Notes under the pieces: model-generated | Told to the model about the DNA's origin: nothing | The model's database searches: none | The model's input: only the letters and a program-made list of their open reading frames with translations | Program-made: the position numbers and the translations under genes | Part shown: positions 1 through 9,556 of the stretch, in pieces | How positions within the stretch are numbered: the first letter of the stretch is position 1 | Layout of the letters: every line of letters begins with the position of its first letter | Assembly (NCBI GenBank): GCA_963836085.1 | Contig: CAWIHT010000006.1 | Location: forward strand, 31,027-95,026 | Reading direction: 5' to 3' | DNA length: 64,000 nucleotides | Source: JAHEEL01 sp963836085 | Lineage (GTDB): Bacteria; Actinomycetota; Acidimicrobiia; Spongiisociales; UBA5794

Positions 1-1
1 C

Positions 2-250
2 GTCGAGAATCTGGTGTTGTACCTTCCTGTGGGCTTCTTCGCCGCCCTGGTGTGGCGGACCAGGCGCCATCCCGTCGTATGGGCTACTGGACTGTCACTT
101 GCCGTCGCATTCTCGATCGAGTCGGCGCAGTGGATTCTTCCGATCAATCGCGCCGCATCGGTCCACGATGTGCTGTTCAACACCTTCGGTGGAATTGTCG
201 GAGCAACGATCGGCGTTGCGTCCGAACGAGTCATGCGCAGGTCGGCATAG
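2..250 (+). CDS. VanZ-like membrane protein, 5' end outside window
   Basis: The reading frame is open from the first bases, so the N-terminus lies upstream of the window. About 82 residues remain. They show a VanZ-like pattern: a hydrophobic helix beginning NLVLYLPVGFF, a second helix containing SIESAQW, the loop R-A-A-S-V-H-D-V-L-F-N-T-F-G-G, and a last Gly-rich helix. VanZ-like proteins are small integral membrane proteins of mostly unknown function, and some alter teicoplanin susceptibility. Here the neighbours are polysaccharide genes on the other strand. Family placement is good; its role here is unknown. Confidence 0.75.
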   Translation, partial: VENLVLYLPVGFFAALVWRTRRHPVVWATGLSLAVAFSIESAQWILPINRAASVHDVLFNTFGGIVGATIGVASERVMRRSA

Positions 251-368
251 CTGTCGCTCACAGCACTGCAGGTCTTCAGCGCCCTCGAATGCCTGGCCGG
301 TGCACCTGTTGGCCATCCGTGGCTCGTCGACTCTGCTGGGGCCCAGACCTCGAACTGACAGCGAGGAT

Positions 369-1718
369 CTAGTCAGTCTCCCCGGACCGGAGGAGAGCGG
401 CCGCTCCTCTGAATCGTGGCAGAGCCCAGAATCCGTATGCGTGTCGCACCTGGACGAACGATGCGAAGCCGACGGCGATCACGGTGAGGCCGGTGGCCGC
501 TGCGGCTCCGACCACCTCGAACTGTGGAATCAGGAGAGCATTCATGGCGACGTTGAGGATCGCGCCGACCAGAACGCTGTTCCGAAAGAGCTTCTCGCTG
601 CCGGTCATCATGAGGAGGAACCCGCACGATGCAAACACGGCGGCAAGGAGGTGACTCGACGCCAGCACCATGAGGGCCGTTCTGCCGTCGGCGAAGCCCA
701 CTCCGAAGATCCCGAGGATCTGCTCGGCTCCGACGACGAGAACCAGCGCAATCGGAGCGGCCACGACGAAGGCCAGGGCGTTGGCTGCTCCTGAGAGGGC
801 GGCGAGGCGATCCGCGCTTCCTGACGCCTTGATCGCTGCGAACCGCGGTGCAACCACGGAGTTCACGGCGTACGTGGCGAATCCGACGACGAGGGCTACC
901 CGAATCACCGCCGAGTAGACGCCGACGTCGGCAGTGTCGGTCCAGAGACCGAGCATGATCGTGTCGGTCCAGGCTGTCACGAGGCCGAGAGCCGATGCCA
1001 GGACGAGTGGTCGCCCCGTTCGCAGCATCGGGCCAAACCGCTTGCGCGTTTCGGATTGGGCCCGTGGACCAAGCCGATCGGGCCTGAGGGCAAGCGTGGA
1101 GCCGAGAGCCCGCGACGCACACTCCGACGGCGTACGCGACCGACAGTGTCGTAGGGGTGTCCTGTTGCCGAAGAGCAATGGCCGCCACGAGGGGAATCGT
1201 CAATGCGGGGACGAGGGCTACCTGTGCAGCGACCGCCGCCGCAATGCGGCCCTTCGCGCGGATTGTCTCGCTCACGACCAGCAGACGTTCATCGGAACGA
1301 CGGCGAATGACATCGCCCTGAGGGCGGTGACGAGTCCGGTGTCGTCAAACACCGAAGCCGCCAGCGGAGCGACCAGCCAGAGTATCGCCGTGGTGAGGAT
1401 TCCCAGGCCGAGGGTCGCAGCGAGTGCCACGTCCCAACTTGCCCTGACCATGTGGAGTTCGCCGAGTTCGATTGCCGACGAAGCATCCCGGAGGATCACC
1501 TTGTCGAGGCCGAAGCGGGCGATCGTCGCGGCGGCGAACACCACCGTGAATGCCAGGTAGTAGGTGCCGCTGCCGGATGATCCCAGGCTTCGAGTGATCG
1601 CGACCGTGAGCGCGAGTGAGAGCCCCGCGCCGATGAGGCGAATGAGGAAGGCGAATCCAGTTTGGGGCAATACACCCGTGTTCGTTGCACCGCGCCTTGA
1701 GCGCCCGTGGCTACTCAT
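369..1718 (-). CDS. Wzx-type polysaccharide flippase (copy 1), two frameshifts
   Basis: Multi-helix membrane protein of the MATE/MOP flippase superfamily, predicted to move lipid-linked glycan repeat units across the membrane. The N-terminal part has the family look (AFLIRLIGAGLSLALT, then RSLGSSGSGTYYLAF), and hydrophobic helices continue to the C-terminus. The gene is in three pieces. At about 1280 the reading frame slips (PMNVCWS-stop should read PMNVLLVVSETI). At about 1100-1115 it slips again between VGVCVAGS and ALGSTLALRPDRLG. Rejoined length is about 450 residues, normal for the family. Start chosen at the ATG at 1718. It lies downstream of a GT2 gene on the same strand. A second flippase is at 23.2 kb. 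Confidence 0.8.
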
Positions 1719-1784
1719 GGCCCTGAGGCCGAATCCTTGGCAGCCTCGGGAATCGCGGCATGCCAAACGTCAACGATGAAGTAC

Positions 1785-2774
1785 TCATGGCGCAGGTGTC
1801 GCCGATACGCGAGATGGCCTGTGTGAGCGCCTCCGCGCCGCGCGACGCTGCGAGATCGACGCGGCCTGGAGTCGCGTATGTGCGAGCGGCTCATACGAGG
1901 GAAGGAGCGCGCCGACGGCGAAGCCTGCCATGTGTGTCAGAGCGGATCGGGTGACCGAGAGCTCTCCTCGCAATGCCTTGATCGCACCGTACGCACTCAG
2001 GTAGGTGAGGAATGCCGCTCCGTAGGTCGGGAATCGCTCTGCGTGCTTCCGCCCATAGATGGCTGAACTGCGTCCGAATTCGAGGGACGTCAGCCAGCGG
2101 TATCGAGCAGTAGCTCCGGCACCGGTGTGAACAACGGCGATCCCGTCGAGGTCGTGTATGGCATAGCCGGCTGAGACGAGTCGCCGGTAGAAGTCGGTCT
2201 CTTCGAAGTACAGGAAGAAGTCTGGATCGAAGCCTTGGAGGCTGGCGAAGACGCTGGTGGCGACTGCGATGACGGCACCGCTCGGGTAGAGGTCTCGAGG
2301 GTGCGTACAAAGCCTGGCTGTCTTGCCACGAGCAGCCGTCTCCAGATACATCCGCGCCGTCGGGAAGGTACGAATCCAGTCCGCATCATCACCGTCCGCG
2401 TCGGTCTGGCGGATTCCATATGCCCCGGTTCCTTCCGGGATCGAGGTGGCGATCTGCTGTAGGCGGTTGATGCCGGGGCCGTCAATCTGGCAGTCTGCAT
2501 TGAGGATCAGCAGCACGGTCGGGGTCTCGCGATGTTCGGCCTCCAACAGCCTCGCAACACCGAGATTGATGGCCGATCCGTAGCCGACGTTTGGGACAAC
2601 CTTGACCACATACGGCTCGGTCTGCTCACGGGCCGCCTGGTCACCCGTCTCGACGACCACCGTCGGCACGTCTGCGCCGACAAGGGTCGCCGCCAGGCTG
2701 CCCGCTTCTGGTAGCTGTCGGTGCGTGACAACCACAGCAGCCACCGGACATGGCACGGTGTTGGATGGCGTCAT
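1785..2774 (-). CDS. GT2-family glycosyltransferase (rhamnosyltransferase-like)
   Basis: Intact protein of 329 residues. The N-terminal Rossmann-like GT-A fold begins VAAVVVTHRQL. LILNADCQIDG occupies the place of the DXD metal/nucleotide-binding segment, and FFLYFEETDFYRRLVSAGY is the conserved acceptor/catalytic-base region of WbbL/rhamnosyltransferase-like GT2 enzymes. It probably adds a sugar to a lipid-linked repeat unit on the cytoplasmic side. The start ATG at 2774 overlaps the stop of the upstream ligase gene as ATGA, which implies translational coupling; an upstream in-frame extension to 2948 lies inside the ligase gene and is rejected. The donor sugar cannot be told from sequence. 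Confidence 0.85.
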   Translation of the reverse strand: MTPSNTVPCPVAAVVVTHRQLPEAGSLAATLVGADVPTVVVETGDQAAREQTEPYVVKVVPNVGYGSAINLGVARLLEAEHRETPTVLLILNADCQIDGPGINRLQQIATSIPEGTGAYGIRQTDADGDDADWIRTFPTARMYLETAARGKTARLCTHPRDLYPSGAVIAVATSVFASLQGFDPDFFLYFEETDFYRRLVSAGYAIHDLDGIAVVHTGAGATARYRWLTSLEFGRSSAIYGRKHAERFPTYGAAFLTYLSAYGAIKALRGELSVTRSALTHMAGFAVGALLPSYEPLAHTRLQAASISQRRAARRRSHRPSRVSATPAP

Positions 2775-4013
2775 GGTGTCGAGTCCGCGAGCGGACTCTG
2801 GGTCGGGAGAGCATCCGGTTGGTCGAGGGACAAGTCTGGTTCGCCTTCGTCTGACCGATCGTCGGTGTTGAAGAAGATGGCGTATACGGCGATCGCACCG
2901 ATAGCGAGACCCGGTGTCGCCCCAATCAGCATTTCGCCGAAGAGGCACACCACCAGCATCCCGACCACCAGAGGCAGGTCGCGTCTGCGGATGGGTGATA
3001 GAAGCACGGCAAGGAGCACTGCGAGAACAACGAGCCCGACAAGCCCCGCCTCGACCGTCAGGGTTAGGTACTGATTGTGGAGGAACGTGGCTGCGCCTTC
3101 AGCGCCGAGATCGACTGATGTTCCTGCCGGTCCGACGCCCACGATGATCGTCGCCCAACCCGACTCCAGCCATTGAGCGGTCGCCTCCGTCCAGATCTGC
3201 GTCCGCGACGTCCTCAGTTGCTGGAGACGGCCGAGCACCTCCGGCATGAAGAGGTAGAGCACTGCCGCAGCGGCTGCGATCGCAGCGATCGGGCCGGCGA
3301 GTTGCCGGATCGCTGCATGGCCTCGGTGCGCCGAAATCATCGCGAGCGTGATCACCGCCGCGGCCACCGCTCCGAGCATGTCGGCACGCGAGCCGAGGAG
3401 CACGATGGCCACCACAGCAAGCGCCATCGAGAGCCAGCGGCGTGTGATGATCGAGCTGTAGAACGATGCGAGAAGGAGACTCGCTGTGCCTCCTACGCCG
3501 AGCGGACCCAGGGGTCTCGCCGTGTCGGGATTGAAGTAGCCGGGCGCTCGACGGGCGTCCCACGTCGACTGTGTGACGAACTCGCCGACGACGAGCAAGG
3601 CGACAATGACTCCTGCGATCGTGAGGGCATTCACCACCCGGGTCCGATGGGGTCGCCACAGACGCGATCATGGCCAGTCCGGCCACGAAGATGGCGTACG
3701 AGCGAAGTCTTGCTGCGGACGCGTCGATGGGTCCGCCCAGGCCGATCGCCACTTGGAAGCTGCTGTACCCCAGGAGGAGCACGCCTGCCGCGATCAGTCG
3801 AGTGTTGAGCCGTTGGAGCGCCTGCGTCTTGGTGGTGTGGAAGAGCCCGATGATGATCATCGTCGCGAGGATGATCTCCGCGACAAAGATGGCGCCGGGA
3901 GAAATGACAATCGGGATCGTTGCAACGGCAACGACACAGCCCGCGATCCAGTCGGATCGGTCGTACCGATGGACCGGTTCGAGGCTTCTATTCAGTGTTT
4001 GTGAGGAGGGCAT
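2771..4013 (-). CDS. O-antigen ligase / Wzy-like membrane protein (copy 1), one frameshift
   Basis: Polytopic membrane protein of the O-antigen ligase/polymerase family (RfaL/Wzy-like). The conserved periplasmic segment FLHNQYLTLTVEAGLVGL, typical of Wzy_C proteins, is near the C-terminus, flanked by helices. The reading frame is broken at about 3640, between LAMIASVATPSD and VVNALTIAGVIVALL; rejoined it is about 413 residues, the usual size. Start taken at the ATG at 4013 (MPSSQTLN), overlapping the end of the upstream GT4 gene by 26 bases. It would polymerise or transfer the glycan made by its neighbours. Whether it is a polymerase or a ligase cannot be decided here. Confidence 0.8.
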
Positions 4014-5238
4014 CGTCGATGATCCTCCGGAGTCTCGCTTGCGAACTCGTCCAGTCGGCATGTTGCCCGAGATCGCGGAGGAGCCCCGCGTTCGGTGTTT
4101 GTTCCTGTGCATCGTAGGAGGCAAGGATCGCGGTAGCGAAGGCTTCGGGAGTGTCGGCTCGCTCGACGTGGCGGGTCAGATGCTCGTCGAGACCGGTCAG
4201 GGCGGAGGACGTAGCGACGACAGGGCGCGTGCTGGCAAGGGATTCGGCCATCTTGAGCTTTGATCCGGTTCCCCACACTTCCGGCACGGCGATCACCTGT
4301 GCTCGGCAAGCAACGCTGCGGAGGTCGGCCGGATTGGCGACGAGACGCGCACCTTCGGTGTTGGATACGAGTAGCTGGAGTGCATCACTCGGTGAACGAC
4401 CGGCGACGATGAGTTGACTCCGCGGCTCCGCACTTCGGACGATGGGCCACACCTCCGAGATCATCCACCGGACACCTCGCCATGTGCTGTCGCGCTGGAG
4501 GGACCCGAAGATGACGACGGTGAAGGGGTCGGGGACCCGGGACATCCCAGCACTCCACCAGGCATCGACCTCGGCGCCGTTTGGAACAAGGCGCACGTCC
4601 GCAGCCAATGGCTCAAAGCGAGCAGCGTCCGCGCTGGTGCAGGCGATCACCGTCGTTGCCGCGTTCGCTGCTGCGGCGGTGGCCTTCTCGGCGAGCCGAA
4701 CCTGGCTCGAAATGGCGAGCCGCCGAGGGCCTGCTGCGCCGTGCGCTATTGAGCGGAACACGTCCGGGTCGTAGTTGTGGGTGTCCCAGAGAATCGGGGT
4801 CCCTGCTGATGGTCCCCTGCTCGTCAGCCGAATGGCTGCCGGTATCGAGTACAGCATCGAGCAGTAGATGAGGTCGTAGTGCTGTCCCACGCACACGGCG
4901 AAGTCCCGGTGCGACATCGGGTCGAAACGCGAAGCATGGAACTGACTTCGGCGAACCACGCTCTCGATCGCGGAGACGGCGGCCGATTTGCGATCATCGA
5001 CAAAGACCTTGCCGGAGAATGGGCGAGGGGCGCTGGCAGCGACGCTGTCGGGAGCGAACGCGAGGACATCCACCTCACCGTACTCGGTGAGCGTCGAACA
5101 CAGGTGGTAGTCGCGGATTCTCGAACCAGAGTCCGCTGTCCGGAAGTCCTCGATCGCCATCGCGAGAATCCGCGTTGTCACAGGCGGGTATCGCCTGATC
5201 GTGGAGGCATCGTTGTTCGATCCCGGTGATTCGACCAA
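3988..5238 (-). CDS. GT4-family glycosyltransferase
   Basis: Intact, 416 residues, GT-B fold. The C-terminal donor-binding half contains GTGSKLKMAESLASTRPVVA, the GT4 motif in which the conserved acidic residue contacts the nucleotide sugar. The N-terminal half carries an acceptor-type segment with LIYCSMLYSIPAA and WDTHNYD. It is expected to be a cytoplasmic, membrane-associated retaining transferase in glycan repeat-unit assembly. It overlaps the start of the ligase gene by 26 bases, so the minus-strand run GT4, ligase, GT2, flippase looks like one operon. Donor and acceptor are unknown. Confidence 0.85.
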   Translation of the reverse strand: MVESPGSNNDASTIRRYPPVTTRILAMAIEDFRTADSGSRIRDYHLCSTLTEYGEVDVLAFAPDSVAASAPRPFSGKVFVDDRKSAAVSAIESVVRRSQFHASRFDPMSHRDFAVCVGQHYDLIYCSMLYSIPAAIRLTSRGPSAGTPILWDTHNYDPDVFRSIAHGAAGPRRLAISSQVRLAEKATAAAANAATTVIACTSADAARFEPLAADVRLVPNGAEVDAWWSAGMSRVPDPFTVVIFGSLQRDSTWRGVRWMISEVWPIVRSAEPRSQLIVAGRSPSDALQLLVSNTEGARLVANPADLRSVACRAQVIAVPEVWGTGSKLKMAESLASTRPVVATSSALTGLDEHLTRHVERADTPEAFATAILASYDAQEQTPNAGLLRDLGQHADWTSSQARLRRIIDDALLTNTE

Positions 5239-5392
5239 TTGGGTCTCGACGACGTCGATCGTCGCTCGAACGCGGCGGGTTGGCGTGACGGCTGAGTCGG
5301 TGCCTTCAGATTCGGGTCCGTCCTGCGGGGCATGGACCGTCTCGAGCCGATGGGTTTCATGACGAGAAAACTAGCGGTTCGAGGTGATGAAG

Positions 5393-6281
5393 TCACGATC
5401 GAGAGGCACAGCAGACTCGGTCAGCGGTGCTCCGGGTAGCGGTGTCGCACTGCTCAGGGGGTCGGTTCCGGCACAAGACCGCGATCCTCGGTTCGCGGGT
5501 TTGTCCGACCTCGTCCTCGGGATTGGGTGAACGGTCCTTCGCGAATCTCCACCACGACCAAATTCCCGCGCCGATGGCACCGAGCGCACCAAAGATCGCC
5601 GCGTTGCGAGTCGGCATGGGCTGGAACGGTTCGGTTGGTGGAGTTGGTGGCCGATACTCGAGTACGCCCGATCCGTACAGCGTGGCGTCGGTCGATAGTT
5701 GCTCAATCCTCGTCGTCAGGACTCCCAATCGCGCAACCGCGGCGCCGTGCCGGGCCAGCAGCACCGAATTCGCCGGCGATGAGGCGATCAGGTCGTCGAG
5801 CGCGGCAATTCGGTCTTCGGTGGCGCTGATGGACGCGGTGAGTGATGCCTCCAGCCGATCTGCCGATGCCTGAACCTGGGCGATGACCTCTTCTCCGTAC
5901 GCCTGCACCACGGCATTGACGGTGTCGACAGCATCCCCGGCGGTCGGACGGATGGCGGTCACAACGACGCCGTTGAGATTGGGAACGGGGACGGCGTCAA
6001 CGGCCTTCGCGACTTCGCCCGGTGTCGTACCGTCGTCGAGGAGTTGGCTCGGCGCGTTCGAAGACCTCGGGAGTGGTCAAGGCGGCAGTCTGGTTTCCGG
6101 TGTACACGCCGGGATCGATTGAGAGGCCGGTTGGGCTTGAGGCGTCGCGGAGACCCTGTGGATCCGTGAGGAAGACCGAGCCTTCGGCGGAGTACATCGT
6201 CGGTTGGGCAAGCGAGAGCCCAAGAGCAGCGAGGCCACAGGCGATCGCGGCCAGCACGATGAGCCACTTGCGATGCCACAA
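5393..6281 (-). CDS. Wzz-type chain-length regulator, frameshifted
   Basis: Chain-length-determinant protein with two membrane helices: an N-terminal one (WHRKWLIVLAAIACGLAAL) and a C-terminal one after the signature PTEPFQPMPTRNAAIFGALG. Between them is the coiled, Ala/Asp-rich periplasmic domain. An extra base near 6053 breaks the frame; removing it joins VFERA to SQLLDDGTTPGEVAKAVDAV. No good ATG lies in frame with the first helix. The true start is probably up to 70 bases further upstream, where PQPSLLTALW precedes the helix, as in the three paralogues at 9.6, 12.5 and 51.3 kb. It lacks a kinase domain and would act with one of the tyrosine-kinase paralogues in setting glycan length. Confidence 0.75.
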
Positions 6282-6522
6282 GGCTGTGAGGAGGCTCGGC
6301 TGTGGTTCGATACTGGTCCTTCGACGTTCCCGACACTCTACGAGAAATGTCCATGTGGAGTGTGCGCTCCAGAGGTCAGTCCGACCGTCCGGTCTCCGAC
6401 GCAGCGGGAGGGGTCAGTTGACGCTGATGTTCGGACGGCGCACACGTCTGAGACCCGGCCCGGTGGTACCCTCGCCGGTGTCGTCGGGGGATCGCTCCTC
6501 GATCTGAACTCTGGAGTAGCGG

Positions 6523-7089
6523 GTGTCGAAGACATCATCAACGGTTCGGCTCGGACGATTCCGATCGTCGGTCGATCGAGGTAGACCACTGCCCATCGAG
6601 GCGGCCTGGTATGTGGTCAAGATCCTCTTCTTCCTCACGGCCGTTCCGTGGCCTTCCTGGATGAAGGTCCGCCTGTTGAGAGCTTTCGGCGGGGTGGTCG
6701 GCGACGGTGTTGTGATCGCGCCACGTGTGAGCATTCACATGCCCTGGAAGCTGACCATCGGCGACAACAGTTGGATCGGCGAGGAGGCGAGCCTGCTGAA
6801 CCTCGAGCCGCTGACGATCGGGTCCAACGTGTGCATCTCGCAGCGCGCCTTCCTGTGCACGGGAAACCATGACTACACCGCCCCGACCTTCGACTATTCG
6901 GGACGGGCGATCGATATCCGGGATGGCGTCTGGATCGGGGCGCATTCGTTCGTCGGTCCCGGCGTCACCATCGGTACCGAGACGGTCATAACGGCGGGTT
7001 CCGTCGCGGTTCGATCGCTGCCGGAGGGACAGGTGTGTTCAGGGAATCCCTGTGTCCCGGTGCGTCCGCGGCTGTTCGCAGAGGATTGA
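6523..7089 (+). CDS. WcaF-like hexapeptide acetyltransferase
   Basis: Intact 188-residue acyltransferase with a left-handed beta-helix. Residues 60-170 show hexapeptide turns (IGDNSWIGEEASL, IGSNVCIS, GVTIGTETVI). CTGNHDYTAPTFDY contains the catalytic His of the WcaF/NodL type. WcaF proteins O-acetylate exopolysaccharide sugars from acetyl-CoA. Start is the GTG at 6523; the family normally begins shortly before the DRGRPLP segment, which fits. It is alone on the plus strand, facing away from the Wzz gene and converging on a GT4 gene only 25 bases further on. Probably decorates the glycan made by the surrounding genes. Confidence 0.87.
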   Translation: MSKTSSTVRLGRFRSSVDRGRPLPIEAAWYVVKILFFLTAVPWPSWMKVRLLRAFGGVVGDGVVIAPRVSIHMPWKLTIGDNSWIGEEASLLNLEPLTIGSNVCISQRAFLCTGNHDYTAPTFDYSGRAIDIRDGVWIGAHSFVGPGVTIGTETVITAGSVAVRSLPEGQVCSGNPCVPVRPRLFAED

Positions 7090-7114
7090 GTGGAGGACCA
7101 GACGGCTGGTCCGG

Positions 7115-8383
7115 TCACCGCGTGATGATCGAGACCATCGATTTGAGACCGCGAGTGCGTGTGTAGGCAGCATCGAACGCCTTGCGCGCTGCCGTCCCGT
7201 GATCCGCAACCCGGGCCGCATTCTCTCCGTAGCCGCGGATGGTGTCAGCGAGTGTCGCTGCGTCACCGTTGTCCACGTGAACCCCGCAGGCATGCTTGGA
7301 GACCAGCGCCGCAATGTCCGATCCCTCCGGGCCCACGAACGCGATCGGTTTTCCGGCGGCGAGAATCGCGTAGGTCTTGGATGGCGTGCTGAGTCCAGCG
7401 AGATCCGATCGCAGGCTGACGAGGTGGAGGTCGGGGGCTGTCAGGATGTCCTGGAGCTGGTCGTCCGGCACGAATTCGTGGAACTGGACATTGGTGAGAT
7501 TGCGTCGCTTGACCTCGGCTCTGACTTCATCTTCGCGGGCCCCACCTCCGATGAAGCAGATCAGGTAGCGTTGATCGCCCTCGAGCATCGCGGCCGCCTC
7601 GATGATCGTCTCGAACTCATGGACCAACCCCATGTTGCCCGAGTAGGCGACAACGAACTTCTCGTTCCATCCCCATTCGTCCCGAAGGCGATGGTGCTTC
7701 GCGGGTTCCGGTCGGATTCGGTCACCGTCGGCCCAGTTTGCAACCACGCGGGTACTGCCGTTCGAGTGCGGCTTGGTGTGGAGTGCCATGTCGTCTCCTA
7801 GGACCACGACGACGTCGGCACGACTGAAGGGGAGTCGGGAAACGCCGTTGACGATCCGGCCCGGGACCGAACGTGATTTCATCTGGCCAAGCCTGAACAG
7901 GAGTTCTGGATAGACGTCCATGACCCAGTAGACCATCTTCATCCGTCGCAGCAGGGCAACCGACTGGACGATTGTCGCCAGCAGCGGCGGCGATGACATG
8001 CTGACGACGACGTCGGCTTTGGGAGTCCGAAGGAGACGAAATCCTGCGGTGGCGAAGAATGAGAAGTAATTGGCGACGCGACCTCTCCGGTGTCGCTGGG
8101 CAAAAGCAGTTCCGGGGACCCGTCGCACCACAACCCCGTTGATGTTCTCGGTCTTCGGGTATCGGATGTGGGCGTTCCGGTAGCCCCGGCTCGAACTGAT
8201 CGCGGTGACGTTGTGGCCTTCTCTCGCCAGTGCTTCGCCGACGTCGGCCAGCAGCTGGGCGGTTGGTGCGTCGGAGGGCGCATAGTGCTGGTTGACGAGC
8301 AGCACCGAGAGGCGAGGATTCCCGCTCTCGGCACTCTGGTCGTGCAAGTTCTTCACCACCACCGTTTGTGCCCCCTGCACCAC
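7115..8383 (-). CDS. GT4-family glycosyltransferase, WcaI-like
   Basis: Intact, 422 residues. The N-terminal domain begins LSVLLVNQHYAPSDAPTAQL, typical of WcaI/WbuB-like GT4 enzymes (some transfer L-fucosamine or fucose). VVAYSGNMGLVHEFETIIEA starts the donor-binding domain, and STPSKTYAILAAGKPIAFVG is the conserved C-terminal nucleotide-sugar motif. A likely partner pathway in this window is UDP-L-FucNAc synthesis at 31-34 kb, because WbuB-type enzymes use that donor; this link is inference. The gene is separated by about 98 bases from the lipoprotein gene on its downstream-numbered side. Confidence 0.85.
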   Translation of the reverse strand: MVQGAQTVVVKNLHDQSAESGNPRLSVLLVNQHYAPSDAPTAQLLADVGEALAREGHNVTAISSSRGYRNAHIRYPKTENINGVVVRRVPGTAFAQRHRRGRVANYFSFFATAGFRLLRTPKADVVVSMSSPPLLATIVQSVALLRRMKMVYWVMDVYPELLFRLGQMKSRSVPGRIVNGVSRLPFSRADVVVVLGDDMALHTKPHSNGSTRVVANWADGDRIRPEPAKHHRLRDEWGWNEKFVVAYSGNMGLVHEFETIIEAAAMLEGDQRYLICFIGGGAREDEVRAEVKRRNLTNVQFHEFVPDDQLQDILTAPDLHLVSLRSDLAGLSTPSKTYAILAAGKPIAFVGPEGSDIAALVSKHACGVHVDNGDAATLADTIRGYGENAARVADHGTAARKAFDAAYTRTRGLKSMVSIITR

Positions 8384-8481
8384 GCCTAAGCCCGTCTGTC
8401 CACGAGGCGCAACCAGGACAGATCGTAGTCCGTGGTGGGAAGCGATGACTACTCCAATTGTGCCGGGGGCTTGTGTAGCTA

Positions 8482-9510
8482 CTAGGGGGTCAACCCGGTC
8501 CGACCGGAGAGCGGATCCGCGAGGACGACGTCACGCACGGCAATTCTGGCCGCCTGAATCAACTCGGCGGAGAAGCCCTCGTTGGCCCCGTACCAGGGAG
8601 GTGGGGTCTTGCCAAGGTTGCCCGGATCGATACCGAGCGTGGTTGTGAGCGTCGTCACTCCGGCGATCCACTGCCCACGGGCGTTCAGGTGTATCTCGTC
8701 CCGGAACAGATCGCCGACGCCTTCATACCCGGGCACGGTCCCAAGGGCGAACTGTCGGTCCATCTCGAGCAGCACATCGGCTACTGGAATGAGGAAGACA
8801 TCGGTCTCTGTGGCTGATCGCAGTCCGGCGACGAGGTGTTCGAAGTACTCCCGTGAGAGCGTCGTCGGCGTCTCGGCATTGCGGGTAGTGGTCGCGCTCC
8901 AGTCCGACGCGAACGCCTCGTGGCCCGGCCACCCGGTCAGGACATAGATCGATGCGGGTTGGTTGTTGGCTGGTTCTGTCGAGAGGTCAATGATCTCGAG
9001 GATCGCGTCCTGATCAGTCGAGAGCGTTGACATCGGACCGGGGTATGGCTGAACCGTCACGATGTCCCATGGGTATTCGGGAAGAGCCTCGGTGAAGGAA
9101 CCGACGAACGGGTCCGGTGCGATGCAGACGTCGTCCGGGCGGTTGACAATCCCTATCAGGCTCGACCCGCACCTGATGTGGTAGCCGATCGGTTCGAGGT
9201 CCACCCCGGCCTGCCCGGCGAGGATGCTTATGCTCACGTGTCCATCGGCGGAGAAACCGAGGCTGTCCCATGTCAAGCTGTTGCCGATGTGGTAGGTCGC
9301 GGTCTCGGCGGTCGTCGTTGTCGTCGTTGTCGTCGTTGTCGGTGTGGTGGTCGTGGTCGTGGTTGGGGTGGTGGTTGTTGTTGTGGTTGAGGTCGTGGTC
9401 GTGGTTGGGGTGGTCGTCGTTGTTGTCGTGGAGCTTTGGGGGGAGGAGCATGCCGCAGCGATCAGTGCTACTGCGCAGGCAACGGCGAGGTGCGGCCGTA
9501 TTGAGCGCAT
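8482..9510 (-). CDS. SGNH-hydrolase-like lipoprotein with Thr-rich linker
   Basis: Intact, 342 residues. A lipoprotein signal peptide ends in the lipobox LIAAAC (Cys about residue 21), followed by about 45 residues that are almost all Thr/Pro, a typical actinobacterial spacer. The globular domain starts YHIGNSLTWDS, resembling SGNH block I with a GNS nucleophile region, and ends with DEIHLNARGQW, resembling block V with its Asp and His. It may be an extracytoplasmic esterase or deacetylase acting on the exported glycan. The spacing of blocks II and III is not convincing to the eye, so hydrolase activity is a guess; the lipoprotein call is strong. Confidence 0.72.
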   Translation of the reverse strand: MRSIRPHLAVACAVALIAAACSSPQSSTTTTTTTPTTTTTSTTTTTTTPTTTTTTTPTTTTTTTTTTAETATYHIGNSLTWDSLGFSADGHVSISILAGQAGVDLEPIGYHIRCGSSLIGIVNRPDDVCIAPDPFVGSFTEALPEYPWDIVTVQPYPGPMSTLSTDQDAILEIIDLSTEPANNQPASIYVLTGWPGHEAFASDWSATTTRNAETPTTLSREYFEHLVAGLRSATETDVFLIPVADVLLEMDRQFALGTVPGYEGVGDLFRDEIHLNARGQWIAGVTTLTTTLGIDPGNLGKTPPPWYGANEGFSAELIQAARIAVRDVVLADPLSGRTGLTP

Positions 9511-9556
9511 CTAGCAACCGACGGAGATGCCGGACCGTGCGCCAGGCACGCCACCG

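Noticed and set aside
99..794. A 231-codon plus-strand frame over the VanZ and flippase genes.
   Set aside because: Low-complexity Arg/Ser/Glu composition and antisense to a clear membrane protein.
9014..9517. A 167-codon minus-strand frame rich in Asp, Asn and His.
   Set aside because: It is the shifted reading of the Thr-rich linker (ACC/ACG repeats) of the lipoprotein at 8482-9510, not a metal-binding protein.
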